Part shown: positions 7,804 through 16,557 of the stretch, one piece after another
Layout: the number at the start of each line of letters is the position of its first letter
How positions within the stretch are numbered: position 1 is the first letter of the stretch
Assembly: GCA_030432655.1 (NCBI GenBank)
Contig: JAUILA010000022.1
Span: 33,968-97,967 of the forward strand
Source of the DNA: Bacteroidia bacterium
Lineage (GTDB): Bacteria > Bacteroidota > Bacteroidia > Cytophagales > Cyclobacteriaceae
Reading direction: 5' to 3'
Length of the DNA stretch: 64,000 nt
The notes under the pieces: generated by a model
What the model saw: the letters and a program-made list of their open reading frames with translations, nothing else
The model's database searches: none
Told to the model about the DNA's origin: nothing
Translations under genes and position numbers: made by a program

Positions 7804-8170
7804 CCTCTATTTCGATCATAAATGCCGGATCTATCAGACCGGACACTTCCACCATGGAAGTTGCCGGTTGAATTCCAGCAAAAAACCGGCCATGCTCGGT
7901 AGCCGCTTCTTCCCATCTTGTTATATCCGTCACAAACATTCTCGTTCGAATTACATCTTTCCTGGATGCATCCAGGGAAGTCAGGCTTTCCTCAATAATT
8001 TCCAGGATTCGACGTGTTTGCAGTTTTATATCTCCCACGCCATATGGCTCCCCGTTTTTCAGTGATACGGTGCCTGACACTTCGATCAGGGAACCTACTT
8101 TGACGGCACGCGAATAGCCAACAATTGGCTCCCACTTTGCGCCAGTCAAATGATTTTTGCGTTTGGACAT
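7784..8170 (-). CDS. RidA family protein (YjgF/YER057c/UK114)
   Basis: A 128-residue protein of the RidA superfamily. Canonical RidA hydrolyses reactive enamine/imine intermediates released by PLP enzymes. Visible features are VGYSRAVKVGSLIEVSGTVS at the N-terminus, the DVIRTRMFVTDITRWEE helix region and the C-terminal MVEVSGLIDPAFMIEIEATA. The IEIEATA ending is the family signature, and the Arg-x-Arg in IRTRMFV corresponds to the substrate-arginine region. The overall pattern is closer to the Rid4-7/YjgH-like groups than to archetypal RidA, so deaminase activity is not certain. Confidence 0.88.
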   Translation of the reverse strand: MSKRKNHLTGAKWEPIVGYSRAVKVGSLIEVSGTVSLKNGEPYGVGDIKLQTRRILEIIEESLTSLDASRKDVIRTRMFVTDITRWEEAATEHGRFFAGIQPATSMVEVSGLIDPAFMIEIEATAFLG

Positions 8171-8187
8171 ATTTATTTAAATATACG

Positions 8188-8195
8188 TAGCTTTA
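8188..8195 (+). promoter_or_regulatory. Probable -7 promoter box
   Basis: TAGCTTTA differs from TAnnTTTG by the last base and sits 18 bases before the ATG at 8214. A TTTG at 8162-8165 lies 22 bases upstream, slightly wider than the usual -33/-7 spacing. Confidence 0.35.
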
Positions 8196-8213
8196 AAAAA
8201 TACGTGGCTATTT

Positions 8214-8789
8214 ATGACGAATATATGTGTCTTTTGCGGATCTTCCACCGGAAACCGTCCTGAATACAGGGAAAATGCAGAAAAATTGGGCAGGCTGCTG
8301 GCGCAGAATGACTGCCAGCTTATTTACGGTGGTGGCAAACTGGGCCTGATGGGTAGAATCGCCCAATCGGTCCTGGATGCCGGAGGAAAAGTTACCGGGG
8401 TTATCCCTGAATTTATGATGCCCAGGGAAGTAGCACATGAAGGTCTCACTCAAATGATCATCACGGAAAGTATGCATTCCCGTAAGGCAGAAATGGCGCG
8501 ACGGTCGGACGGATTTGTGGTAATGCCGGGAGGATTTGGAACCCTCGATGAAATGGCCGAAATTCTCACCTGGAACCAGCTTGGAATAATCCAGAAGCCG
8601 GTAGTACTTCTGAATACCAAAGCATATTTCAAGCCATTGATTTCCATGATAGACCATATGAAATCAGAGGGGTTTTTAAGGAACTCCGCGGCACTGCATA
8701 TCGTTTCAACACCGGATGAAGTTATTCCGGCCATAATCAATTATCAGTCCAGCGAACAGAATATCTGGGATCACCTGGACAAGACCTGA
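8214..8789 (+). CDS. LOG family nucleoside 5'-monophosphate phosphoribohydrolase (TIGR00730)
   Basis: 191 residues matching the LONELY GUY family, which cleaves the N-glycosidic bond of (cytokinin-type) nucleoside monophosphates, releasing ribose 5-phosphate. Signatures seen: VFCGSSTGNRPEY at the N-terminus, IYGGGKLGLMG, ARRSDGFVVMPGGFGTLDEM containing the PGGxGTxxE catalytic motif, and WNQLGIIQKPVVLLN. Full length for the family. Cytoplasmic. In bacteria most members act on AMP and related nucleotides and the physiological role is poorly defined. It is flanked by its own promoter-like box and unrelated neighbours. Confidence 0.93.
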   Translation: MTNICVFCGSSTGNRPEYRENAEKLGRLLAQNDCQLIYGGGKLGLMGRIAQSVLDAGGKVTGVIPEFMMPREVAHEGLTQMIITESMHSRKAEMARRSDGFVVMPGGFGTLDEMAEILTWNQLGIIQKPVVLLNTKAYFKPLISMIDHMKSEGFLRNSAALHIVSTPDEVIPAIINYQSSEQNIWDHLDKT

Positions 8790-8902
8790 ACAAAGAACCT
8801 TTGCCCGTTAAAATCGTTCAGATTTTTTGATGGCACAAGGGCCGGAATCCCGGCATTTTACTTAATTTATAAGGTAGCAACCGGCGTTTTCGCCTAAAGC
8901 AA

Positions 8903-10135
8903 TTGTTGAAAACACTATTTTTCATACTAACCATTATTGTCAGTATAAGCTCCTCCAAAGCTCAAATTCTTGGCTTTCAACTTGATAACAATGCCAAAAA
9001 AGTTGAAATCCCTTTTGAGATATACAATAACCTGATTGTGATCCCCGTGGTGATCAATGACAGGCTTCCATTGAAATTCGTGCTTGATACCGGCGTACGA
9101 ACGTCGATTCTTACCGAAAAAGCCTATGCCAGCCTGATCGGACTCAGTTTTACCAAAGAATATACTATTGGTGGCCTGGGTGAAGGACGCTATATCAAAG
9201 CCTATATTTCAAACAATATTTCACTGAAACTGCCCGGGGTCAGCGGAAGGGGACATTCACTGCTGGTACTGGATGAGGATTACCTGGAACTCAGGAATTA
9301 CCTTGGCGCTGAAGTAAGCGGGGTCCTGGGTTATGAATTATTCAGCCGGTTTATTGTCAAAATTGACTACGACCGCAAACAGCTAACACTTTATAAACCG
9401 GAACGTTTCAGGGCAAGGCGATCATGGCTTACGATTCCTATGTCTGTGGAAGATACAAAGCCCTATGTATACGGAAAAGCCATGTACTACGGAGGCAAGG
9501 AAGTGGATGTGAAATTGCTAGTGGATACCGGCGCCAGTCATGGATTAATTCTTTACGCGGATTCAAGCGAGCATGTTACAATTCCTGAGAAACACATTCA
9601 GACATCGGTCGGGAGGGGGCTTGCAGGTCGGCTGGAAGGACGTCTCGGAAGGCTTAGGGCATTCCAGATGGGCGGCGCGTGCTGGGAAGATATTGTGACC
9701 ACTTTCCCGGAAAGTGACCCCTGGATGGACAGCCTGATGATGAGTACAATCGACCGGGACGGATCGATCGGCGGTGACCTTCTCTCACGCTTCCGGGTCA
9801 TCTTTAATTTTCCGCTCGAAGAAATGTATGTCAAAAAAGGGCGTACCTTCCGCAAAGATTTTACTTACAACCTCAGCGGCATCACGGTCAAGGCAATCGG
9901 CAGTGAACTGAATACGTACGAAGTTGTTGAAGTCAGGGAGAATAGTGTGGCTGAAGAGGCAGATATCAGAGTCGGGGACCGGATCGTCAGTATCAATGGC
10001 AGAAATGCCGCAGATGTTTCGATGGATTACGTCATAGGTTTGCTTAATTCCAAACCGAAACAGACACTCCGGCTGAAGTTACTACGCGATGAGGAGGAAA
10101 TTTCGAAGCGTATTGAGTTAAGAATGGAAATTTGA
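8903..10135 (+). CDS. Secreted retropepsin-like aspartyl protease with PDZ domain
   Basis: About 410 residues: a signal peptide (ending SSSKAQ near residue 21), two retropepsin-type half-domains and a PDZ domain. Each half carries its own catalytic triplet: FVLDTGVRTS (about residues 60-69) and LLVDTGASHG (about 203-212). One polypeptide could therefore form an intramolecular dimer like a pepsin. The PDZ domain spans about residues 325-400 (VRENSVAEEADIRVGDRIVS). The start must be non-ATG: TTG at 8903 or the next TTG at 8906 (MKTLFFIL), the second looking more natural. The FAD enzyme follows 38 bases later on the same strand, but a functional link is doubtful. Confidence 0.85.
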   Translation: MLKTLFFILTIIVSISSSKAQILGFQLDNNAKKVEIPFEIYNNLIVIPVVINDRLPLKFVLDTGVRTSILTEKAYASLIGLSFTKEYTIGGLGEGRYIKAYISNNISLKLPGVSGRGHSLLVLDEDYLELRNYLGAEVSGVLGYELFSRFIVKIDYDRKQLTLYKPERFRARRSWLTIPMSVEDTKPYVYGKAMYYGGKEVDVKLLVDTGASHGLILYADSSEHVTIPEKHIQTSVGRGLAGRLEGRLGRLRAFQMGGACWEDIVTTFPESDPWMDSLMMSTIDRDGSIGGDLLSRFRVIFNFPLEEMYVKKGRTFRKDFTYNLSGITVKAIGSELNTYEVVEVRENSVAEEADIRVGDRIVSINGRNAADVSMDYVIGLLNSKPKQTLRLKLLRDEEEISKRIELRMEI

Positions 10136-10173
10136 CCAGCCGGCAGCCAAACTGAGCAAATTGAATCTATAGC

Positions 10174-11289
10174 ATGGAGATCATAGTCATTGGCGGGGGT
10201 ATGGCGGGACTAACAACCGCTGTTTTGTTACAACGTGCAGGCTGCGGGGTCACGCTGATAGAAAAAAACCAGTACCCGTTTCACCGGGTTTGCGGGGAAT
10301 ATGTTTCTAATGAGGTGATTCCTTTTCTTCAGAAAAATGATCTCTGGCCCGCCGATGTTGGTCCGGCCGCTATCTCAAAATTCCACCTGAGCGATACTGA
10401 AGGCAATGATTTTACCATGCCCCTTGATCTGGGCGGATTTGGGATCAGCCGGTATGCATTCGATCAGTTTATGCTCCAAAAAGCCCGGAATGCCGGTGTC
10501 AGTATTCTGGATAACACCCGCGTGGAATCAATAGAATTTACTAATGATAAATTCCGGGTGGAAACCCGTTCGGAAACAATGCATGCTGCTGTTGTGATCG
10601 GCGCATATGGTAAACGATCCCACCTGGACAAACACCTCAACCGGTCCTTCATGAACCGGCGTTCGCCTTACCTGGGTGTTAAATACCACGTTCGAAATGC
10701 GCCGGGAGATATAGATACCGTTGCCCTCCATAATTTTAAAGGCGGCTATTGCGGACTCAACGCGGTTGAAAACGACACCTTTAACCTCTGTTACCTCAGC
10801 CACCGGGACAATCTCAGGAAATACAAGGATGTCCGGAAAATGGAGGAAAAAATACTGTATGCCAACCCGCTTCTTAAGAAAATCTTTACTGAAAGTGAGC
10901 ACTTATGGGAGAATCCGCTGGTGATAAATGAAATTTCATTTGAAACAAAAGATCCGGTTGTAAGCCACGTATTAATGTGCGGAGATGCGGCCGGAATGAT
11001 CACTCCACTTTGCGGCAACGGGATCGCCATGGCTATTCATTCGGCCAAGCTACTTTCCGATACGATCCTCAACAATCTCAGCAACGCTTCGTTTGACCGG
11101 CAGAAACTCGAACAGGAATACACCAAAGCCTGGCGCAGGAAATTTGCATTTCGCTTATCCTCCGGCAGGAAGATCCAGCGCCTTTTCGGAAGGCCCTTTT
11201 TTTCCAATCTCGCCGTTCATGTCGGATCGATATCCAGGCCTGTCGCAAGATACCTGATGAGCAAAACACATGGCGAGCCTTTCAAATAA
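10174..11289 (+). CDS. FAD-dependent oxidoreductase of a type III PKS locus
   Basis: 371 residues of the geranylgeranyl-reductase/aromatic hydroxylase-like flavoprotein superfamily. GGGMAG near the N-terminus is the dinucleotide-binding turn, HRVCGEYVSNE follows as in the GG-reductase/halogenase-like branch, and CGDAAGMITPLCGNGIAMA (about residues 270-288) is the second FAD contact. It ends two bases from the convergent UbiA gene and lies within 1 kb of the polyketide synthase. By analogy with the flavoprotein SrsC of the streptomycete srs phenolic-lipid operon it may hydroxylate or oxidise a resorcinol ring to a quinone; reduction of a prenyl chain is the alternative. Substrate is inferred only. 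Confidence 0.85.
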   Translation: MEIIVIGGGMAGLTTAVLLQRAGCGVTLIEKNQYPFHRVCGEYVSNEVIPFLQKNDLWPADVGPAAISKFHLSDTEGNDFTMPLDLGGFGISRYAFDQFMLQKARNAGVSILDNTRVESIEFTNDKFRVETRSETMHAAVVIGAYGKRSHLDKHLNRSFMNRRSPYLGVKYHVRNAPGDIDTVALHNFKGGYCGLNAVENDTFNLCYLSHRDNLRKYKDVRKMEEKILYANPLLKKIFTESEHLWENPLVINEISFETKDPVVSHVLMCGDAAGMITPLCGNGIAMAIHSAKLLSDTILNNLSNASFDRQKLEQEYTKAWRRKFAFRLSSGRKIQRLFGRPFFSNLAVHVGSISRPVARYLMSKTHGEPFK

Positions 11290-11290
11290 T

Positions 11291-12184
11291 CTAAAGTTTA
11301 AGGGCGTCCAGTATATGTGTGTGATCCAGAAAGAAGTAGATAAAAAAAGCATTAAGACATAATGCCGATAAAAAATTAAGTGCCATGGTCCGGCCAAAAT
11401 CAGCATTGCTACGATTCTTCCTTACCTGTAGGTACCAGTAAAGAAAAAACAGGAGTACCGGAGAAAGGGCAAGCAGGAAAATCCATGCGTATTTCGATGA
11501 AAAATTCTCCGTGAAATACCAGCAAAACATCAGGACCCCTGCCATAAAGAAAACCGCTGTGAAATGAAACGTACCAAGAATCCCCAATTTAATACTTAGG
11601 GTATTATCACCTCTCCGGCTGTCTTCCCCATGCTGATACACCTGGGTCATCGGATAGGATCCCCACAGGATCATGGATGTCAGGAAAGCCGGAACCAGCA
11701 CGTGAGGCTTCCACAGGACGTAGAACGGGAAATCATTCAGACCGAGATACGCCATAAGAAAAGTGAAAAGTCCCTGAAACAACCCGGCGATAAACCAGCT
11801 CCACCAGGCATACTTTTTAAGCCGTATGGAAGGATGGCTGTAGGCTTTTGATACCAGCCCGTAAACAAACAGCATCAGGGTAAATTCCCAGCTGATCAGG
11901 CTGCCCAGCAAAAGGGCCAGCAGGTCAAAAATCAGTGCCGTATAATAAAGTCCTTTCGTCACTTTCGGCGGATTCTTAAGTCCGCCAATACTTTCTTCAT
12001 CTTTATCAAAATAGCTGTTGTAGCCATTTGAAGCAGGATATAAAAATAAATGCAGCGCTGCAAAAACAATCAGCAACCGGGATTCATTAAGATTAGGGGT
12101 CAGCGAAACTGCAAACAGAAAAACCGGTAGCAGAAAAAACGAGAAGGGGATTCTGAGATGTAGCCACGTCGATCTTTTAAACAT
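11291..12184 (-). CDS. UbiA-family prenyltransferase
   Basis: 297 residues, about eight or nine transmembrane helices, matching the UbiA superfamily that transfers isoprenyl chains to aromatic or other acceptors in the membrane. The first Asp-rich motif is NGYNSYFDKDEESIGG (about residues 53-68), the second YQHGEDSRRGDNTL (about 183-196); both bind magnesium-diphosphate. Oriented divergently from the type III PKS with a 50-base gap, suggesting shared control, and convergent with the FAD enzyme. It is not an obvious MenA, CyoE or UbiA orthologue, and its company suggests it prenylates the polyketide product. Confidence 0.9.
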   Translation of the reverse strand: MFKRSTWLHLRIPFSFFLLPVFLFAVSLTPNLNESRLLIVFAALHLFLYPASNGYNSYFDKDEESIGGLKNPPKVTKGLYYTALIFDLLALLLGSLISWEFTLMLFVYGLVSKAYSHPSIRLKKYAWWSWFIAGLFQGLFTFLMAYLGLNDFPFYVLWKPHVLVPAFLTSMILWGSYPMTQVYQHGEDSRRGDNTLSIKLGILGTFHFTAVFFMAGVLMFCWYFTENFSSKYAWIFLLALSPVLLFFLYWYLQVRKNRSNADFGRTMALNFLSALCLNAFFIYFFLDHTHILDALKL

Positions 12185-12234
12185 TCACCTGCAATTTACC
12201 GCTGAAGATATCAAAATTTACCTATTATTAATAA

Positions 12235-13332
12235 ATGAATCCCTCCATCACGGCTATTGGCACCGCTGTTCCCAGGCACAGGATTGAACAAAAAGATGTC
12301 CTTAAGTTCATGATCCGGGCCCATGGGCTGGAGGAGGCTGAAGCAAAGCGGCTCGAGCTCCTCTACAGGGCATCCGGTATCCGTCACAGGTACTCCGTTC
12401 TGTCTGATTTTCAAAAAGCAGGTGATTTTACATTTTTCCCGGATAATGAAAACATGGAACCGTTTCCATCTACCAGTAAACGCCAGGAAAAATACAGAAA
12501 CGAAGTCCTGCTACTCAGTGTTCAGTCAGCAGAAAAATGCCTGGCTCATTCTTCCGTCAAGAGGGAAGAGATCACGCATCTGGTTACCGTCAGCTGTACC
12601 GGCCTGTATGCACCCGGACTTGATATTGAACTTGTGTACAAGCTGGGCCTGCGCCCCGATGTTCAGCGAACGGGTATTAATTTTATGGGATGTTACGCAG
12701 CATTCAATGCCCTTCGTGTGGCTCGTTCTTTTGTCGCGGAAGATCCGCAAGCCCGGGTGCTTGTGGTCTGTACGGAATTATGCAGCATCCATTTTCAGAA
12801 GGAGCCGAGCGAAGATAACCTCCTCGCAAATGCCCTGTTCGGAGATGGGTCGGCCGCTCTTATTGTTGAAGCCCAACCCGGCGATAAACTGTCATTGGAA
12901 ATGGTCCGCTCAAAATGCACACTGGCACCCAGCGGAATTAATGAAATGGCGTGGGATGTAGGGGATACGGGATTTGAGATGAGGCTGTCGGCGTATGTCC
13001 CGAATATCATTCAAAGCGGTATCAGCCAGCTTATGGATGACCTCACAAGGGACCGTCGTGAGCCGTTTGATTATTATGCGGTGCACCCGGGAGGAAAAAG
13101 AATTCTTCAGGTAGTGGAAAAACAGTTATCCATTCCGCGTGAGAGAAATATACATTCCTGGAATGTCCTCAGGAATTATGGCAATATGTCCTCATCCACG
13201 ATCCTGTTTGTGTTTCAGGAAATCCTTAAGCACGTCGGTCAAAAGGACCATGGCAAAGAAATTCTCTCATTTGCTTTTGGACCAGGACTCACCATGGAAA
13301 GCCTGATTCTCACTATACACAATGGATCATGA
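12235..13332 (+). CDS. Type III polyketide synthase (chalcone/stilbene synthase family)
   Basis: 365 residues, full length for the family. Type III PKSs are homodimers that extend an acyl-CoA starter with malonyl-CoA and cyclise it to pyrones, resorcinols or resorcylic acids. The catalytic triad is visible: Cys153 in GINFMGCYAAFNAL, His284 in YAVHPGGKRIL, Asn317 in LRNYGNMSSSTILF. The C-terminal AFGPGLTMESLIL matches the family signature GFGPGL. Closest in style to bacterial alkylresorcinol/alkylpyrone synthases such as BpsA or ArsB-type enzymes, so a fatty acyl starter is likely. Its stop overlaps the methyltransferase start by four bases, implying coupling. Confidence 0.95.
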   Translation: MNPSITAIGTAVPRHRIEQKDVLKFMIRAHGLEEAEAKRLELLYRASGIRHRYSVLSDFQKAGDFTFFPDNENMEPFPSTSKRQEKYRNEVLLLSVQSAEKCLAHSSVKREEITHLVTVSCTGLYAPGLDIELVYKLGLRPDVQRTGINFMGCYAAFNALRVARSFVAEDPQARVLVVCTELCSIHFQKEPSEDNLLANALFGDGSAALIVEAQPGDKLSLEMVRSKCTLAPSGINEMAWDVGDTGFEMRLSAYVPNIIQSGISQLMDDLTRDRREPFDYYAVHPGGKRILQVVEKQLSIPRERNIHSWNVLRNYGNMSSSTILFVFQEILKHVGQKDHGKEILSFAFGPGLTMESLILTIHNGS

Positions 13333-14039
13333 CCAGCCGGTATCAGTATCGGTCACAGGAGATTGAATTAATGGATGACCTGTCCAGTTCAGGCGCCGTG
13401 ATCGAACAGACCTTACGCGAACTCAACACAATCAATAAATGGCTGGGGGGTGACCATGTGACAATTGATGGCCTGAAAAAATTACTTTATGGAAGAAACC
13501 CGGACCAGCCGGTACACATCCTGGACATCGGATGCGGTGGCGGGGATATCCTGAAAAAGATTTGCCTGTGGGCCCGAAAGAATTCAGTGAAAATCAGCCT
13601 GACCGGGGTTGACGCAAACCCCAATATCATTGCTTATGCGCAGGAGAATACCCGGGAGTTTCCCGAAATTTCCTACAGGGCCGTAAACATCTTTTCCGAC
13701 GAATTCAGAGCTATTCAATGCGATGTGGTTACTGCCACCTTATTCACCCATCATTTCACGTCAGAAGAGCTTGCCAGTCTCTTTCGTCAGCTGAAGGACC
13801 AGGCCCGGATTGGCATGGTCATTAATGACCTTCACCGCCACTGGTTTGCCTACCATTCAATCAAATGGCTCACTCACTGGTTTTCACGATCCGAAATGGT
13901 GCGTAACGATGCCGCCGTTTCCGTCCTGCGGTCTTTCAGGAAACCGGAGCTGGCGGAGATCATGGAGGATTCATCCATCGACAAGTTTCAAATCAAATGG
14001 TTCTGGGCTTTTCGCTGGCAGTTACTGGCTTCCTGGTGA
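13329..14039 (+). CDS. Class I SAM-dependent methyltransferase of the PKS locus
   Basis: 236 residues with a Rossmann-like AdoMet fold: motif I VHILDIGCGGGDILKK (about residues 58-73), the acidic end of strand 2 in LTGVDANPNI, and the CDVVTATLFTHHF segment as motif IV. It is the second gene of the PKS operon (ATGA overlap), a position comparable to BpsB of Bacillus and SrsB of Streptomyces, which methylate type III PKS products. O- or C-methylation of the polyketide or quinone ring is therefore inferred. The stop lies directly next to the stop of the convergent nitroreductase. Confidence 0.88.
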   Translation: MTSRYQYRSQEIELMDDLSSSGAVIEQTLRELNTINKWLGGDHVTIDGLKKLLYGRNPDQPVHILDIGCGGGDILKKICLWARKNSVKISLTGVDANPNIIAYAQENTREFPEISYRAVNIFSDEFRAIQCDVVTATLFTHHFTSEELASLFRQLKDQARIGMVINDLHRHWFAYHSIKWLTHWFSRSEMVRNDAAVSVLRSFRKPELAEIMEDSSIDKFQIKWFWAFRWQLLASW

Positions 14040-14609
14040 CTAGCGTTCCCACCGTACTTTATCTTCCATCCCGCTGCGCCTGCCTTCTGGCCATCGGTCT
14101 GATTTAGGCATTCCCAGATAAAGAAATCCCAAGAGCCTGTCTTCAGGTCCCCAACCAAAAAAATCATTCACTCCCTCGTAAAAAGTAATGCCTCCGGTAC
14201 TCCAGTAACAACCGATCCGATGAGCCGAAGCAGTTAACCACATATTCTGTACTGCACACGCCACGGAGCATATCTCTTCCACTTCCGGAACTGATTCCCG
14301 TTCATCCCTGTGCATACCGATCGCAATGACATGGGAGCACTCCAAAGGTTTCTCCTGTAATTTCTTCTGCTTTGCCGGGTCGGCTTCGTCTCCTTCACGC
14401 TGCAGGTAGGCCTGTGCCTGAAAATCGCCAAGTTTCGCCAACCCGTCACCGGTAAATATCACAAACCTCCACGGTTCGGTCAGCCGGTGAGTAGGAGCCC
14501 AGCGCGCATTCTCCAGCATCTCTGAGACAATGCGGTCGTCCACTTTTTCCCCGCTGAACATATTCGTATAAATGGAGCGCCGTTCCCGTATTATTGTATT
14601 GTGGTCCAT
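14040..14609 (-). CDS. Nitroreductase family FMN oxidoreductase
   Basis: About 189 residues. The beginning IIRERRSIYTNMFSGEKVDD is the FMN-phosphate-binding RRS motif of the nitroreductase superfamily, followed by MLENARWAPTHRLTEPWRFV, the flavin/dimer loop. The C-terminal part contains LGFLYLGMP and a basic tail. I chose the ATG at 14609 (MDHNTIIRERRS) instead of one eleven codons upstream because it places the RRS motif as in relatives. The physiological substrate cannot be read. It is divergent from the M14 peptidase with only 44 bases between starts. Confidence 0.88.
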   Translation of the reverse strand: MDHNTIIRERRSIYTNMFSGEKVDDRIVSEMLENARWAPTHRLTEPWRFVIFTGDGLAKLGDFQAQAYLQREGDEADPAKQKKLQEKPLECSHVIAIGMHRDERESVPEVEEICSVACAVQNMWLTASAHRIGCYWSTGGITFYEGVNDFFGWGPEDRLLGFLYLGMPKSDRWPEGRRSGMEDKVRWER

Positions 14610-14653
14610 AATTTGAAATCTGTAATTTAGACGTGAATTCAAATCTACGCGTA

Positions 14654-16381
14654 ATGAAGAAAATTCTCCCGGCCCTGCTGCTCCTTTCTTTTACCACTGC
14701 TTTGGCACAGATGCCTCAAACCACCTTTGAAAAGTCTGATGGAACGCAAACCGGCACCTATGAGGAAGTGATAACCTATTACAGGCAGCTGGCGGCTTCT
14801 TCCGTCAATGTCGAAATAAAGACCATGGGGCTTACCGACAGCGGCGAGCCACTTCACCTGGTCACCATTGATCTTACCGGAGCACACGACCCTGCGGCCG
14901 CCCGGGAGAATAACAGGACGGTTATACTTATCAATAACGGAATCCATCCGGGCGAACCGGATGGCATTGAAGCTTCCATGATGCTGGCCAGGGACTTGCT
15001 GGAACCGGACAACCAGGGTTTGCTGGAGAATGCATTTCTGGCGATCATCCCGGTATACAATATTGGAGGTGCACTCAACCGCAACAGTACCTCGCGGGTA
15101 AATCAGTCCGGCCCGGAAGCCTACGGATTTCGCGGCAATGCCCGTAATTATGATCTGAACCGTGATTTTATTAAAGCGGATACCCGTAATGCCCGTTCTT
15201 TTCATGAAATCTATCACTGGCTGAAGCCGGACCTCTTTATTGATACCCACGTGAGCAATGGCGCGGATTACCAGTACAAAATTACCCACCTGGCAACGCA
15301 GCATAATAAGATAGGCGGAGCGATGGGCGAATACATCTACAAAGAGTTTACCCCCGCACTGGAACAGAAAATGAATGAAAAGGATTTTCCCATCACCCCA
15401 TATGTAAATGTTTTTAACAGAACGCCCGAAGAGCGTGGCTTTTCCCAGTTCCTGGACAATCCCCGGTATTCAACCGGCTATACAGCGCTTTTCAATACCC
15501 TGGGTTTTATGATTGAAACGCATATGCTGAAACCATTTAACGATCGGGTGCTGGCCACTTATGCATTCCTTATGGCGTCTCTCGAACTGGCCAGGGATGA
15601 TGGCGACATCATCAGGAGCCTTCACCGGGAGGTGCCGGTGCCCCGGCCCGGGGATGAGCATCCGGTTTCATGGACCACTGACATGGCACTGGCAGATACC
15701 ATAACATTCCTGGGATATGAAGGATCAATGACGGAAAGTCAAGTCACGGGTCAGCAACGGCTGCTGTATGACCGGCAAAAGCCATTTGAAAAAGAAATTC
15801 CCTATTTCAACCATTTCAAGGCTAAGGAAACCATTATAATTCCACGGGCCTACGTCATTCCCGGCGGCTGGCATGAGGTTATCAGTCTCCTTGAGGCAAA
15901 CGATGTCAGCTTAATTGAAATCGAAGCTGATACGACCATGAATCTGGAGGTCTATCATGTCGGCGAATATGAAACCAGCCGGCGCCCGTACGAAGGTCAT
16001 TTTATGCATTCTTCAGTAATGCTGGAAAAACGGATGGAGAATGTTGATTTACATGCCGGCGATCTGATCGCCTGGGTGAATCAGCCCTCCGGCAGATTCC
16101 TGGTGGAAACCCTGGAGCCGCAGGCGGCAGATTCATACTTCGCCTGGAATTTCTTTGACACTATCCTGCAGCAAAAAGAAGGATTCTCTCCGTATGTGTT
16201 TGAAGACCTCGCCCTGGATCTGCTGGAAAAAGATGATGCCCTGCGCATAGCCTTTGAGGAAAAAAAGGAAAGCGATCCTGAATTTGCGGGAAATTGGTAC
16301 GCCCAGCTAAACTATATTTACGAGCACTCCGATTATAAGGAAAAAGCCCACCTTCGTTATCCCATTTACCGGCTGCCTTAG
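14654..16381 (+). CDS. Secreted M14-family zinc metallocarboxypeptidase
   Basis: 575 residues with a signal peptide (MKKILPALLLLSFTTALAQ). Zinc ligands of the M14 family are visible: His98 and Glu101 in NNGIHPGEPDG, and His199 in LFIDTHVSNG; the catalytic Glu is probably Glu288 in GFMIETHMLKPF. The long region after residue 320 has no recognised motif and probably forms an accessory beta-rich domain. It acts in the periplasm or outside the cell on peptides, either releasing C-terminal residues or cleaving peptidoglycan-type bonds. The ATG at 14654 was preferred to one seven codons upstream because it begins the signal peptide. Confidence 0.9.
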   Translation: MKKILPALLLLSFTTALAQMPQTTFEKSDGTQTGTYEEVITYYRQLAASSVNVEIKTMGLTDSGEPLHLVTIDLTGAHDPAAARENNRTVILINNGIHPGEPDGIEASMMLARDLLEPDNQGLLENAFLAIIPVYNIGGALNRNSTSRVNQSGPEAYGFRGNARNYDLNRDFIKADTRNARSFHEIYHWLKPDLFIDTHVSNGADYQYKITHLATQHNKIGGAMGEYIYKEFTPALEQKMNEKDFPITPYVNVFNRTPEERGFSQFLDNPRYSTGYTALFNTLGFMIETHMLKPFNDRVLATYAFLMASLELARDDGDIIRSLHREVPVPRPGDEHPVSWTTDMALADTITFLGYEGSMTESQVTGQQRLLYDRQKPFEKEIPYFNHFKAKETIIIPRAYVIPGGWHEVISLLEANDVSLIEIEADTTMNLEVYHVGEYETSRRPYEGHFMHSSVMLEKRMENVDLHAGDLIAWVNQPSGRFLVETLEPQAADSYFAWNFFDTILQQKEGFSPYVFEDLALDLLEKDDALRIAFEEKKESDPEFAGNWYAQLNYIYEHSDYKEKAHLRYPIYRLP

Positions 16382-16416
16382 GGTTTTGCGATCCTGTCAT
16401 CCCGCGGATCCACATC

Positions 16417-16532
16417 TGTCATCCCGGGGACACGGACGAAGGACGTGTAACCCGAGATCCAGCAACTACGAAGACTACTTTTCATAGCCCCGGGATCCCC
16501 GGTCTCGCCAACGCTCACCGAGGATGACATGT
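16417..16532 (+). repeat. 116-base palindrome-ended repeat, copy 1
   Basis: Starts TGTCATCCCGGGG and ends CCGAGGATGACATGT, so its ends are inverted (TGTCATCC against GGATGACA). The right half holds a second stem, ATCCCCGG ... CCGAGGAT, around a GTCTCGCC loop. It is the same length as copy 2 and nearly identical, the two being separated by 25 unrelated bases. No coding function. Confidence 0.9.
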
Positions 16533-16557
16533 AGAAGAGACACGACATTGCCCTTCC

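Noticed and set aside
7620..7916. N-terminal extension of the YwqK-like gene by 99 codons
   Set aside because: The extension runs across the RidA gene and the small membrane gene in the antisense direction, while the Met at 7619 starts a perfect signal peptide.
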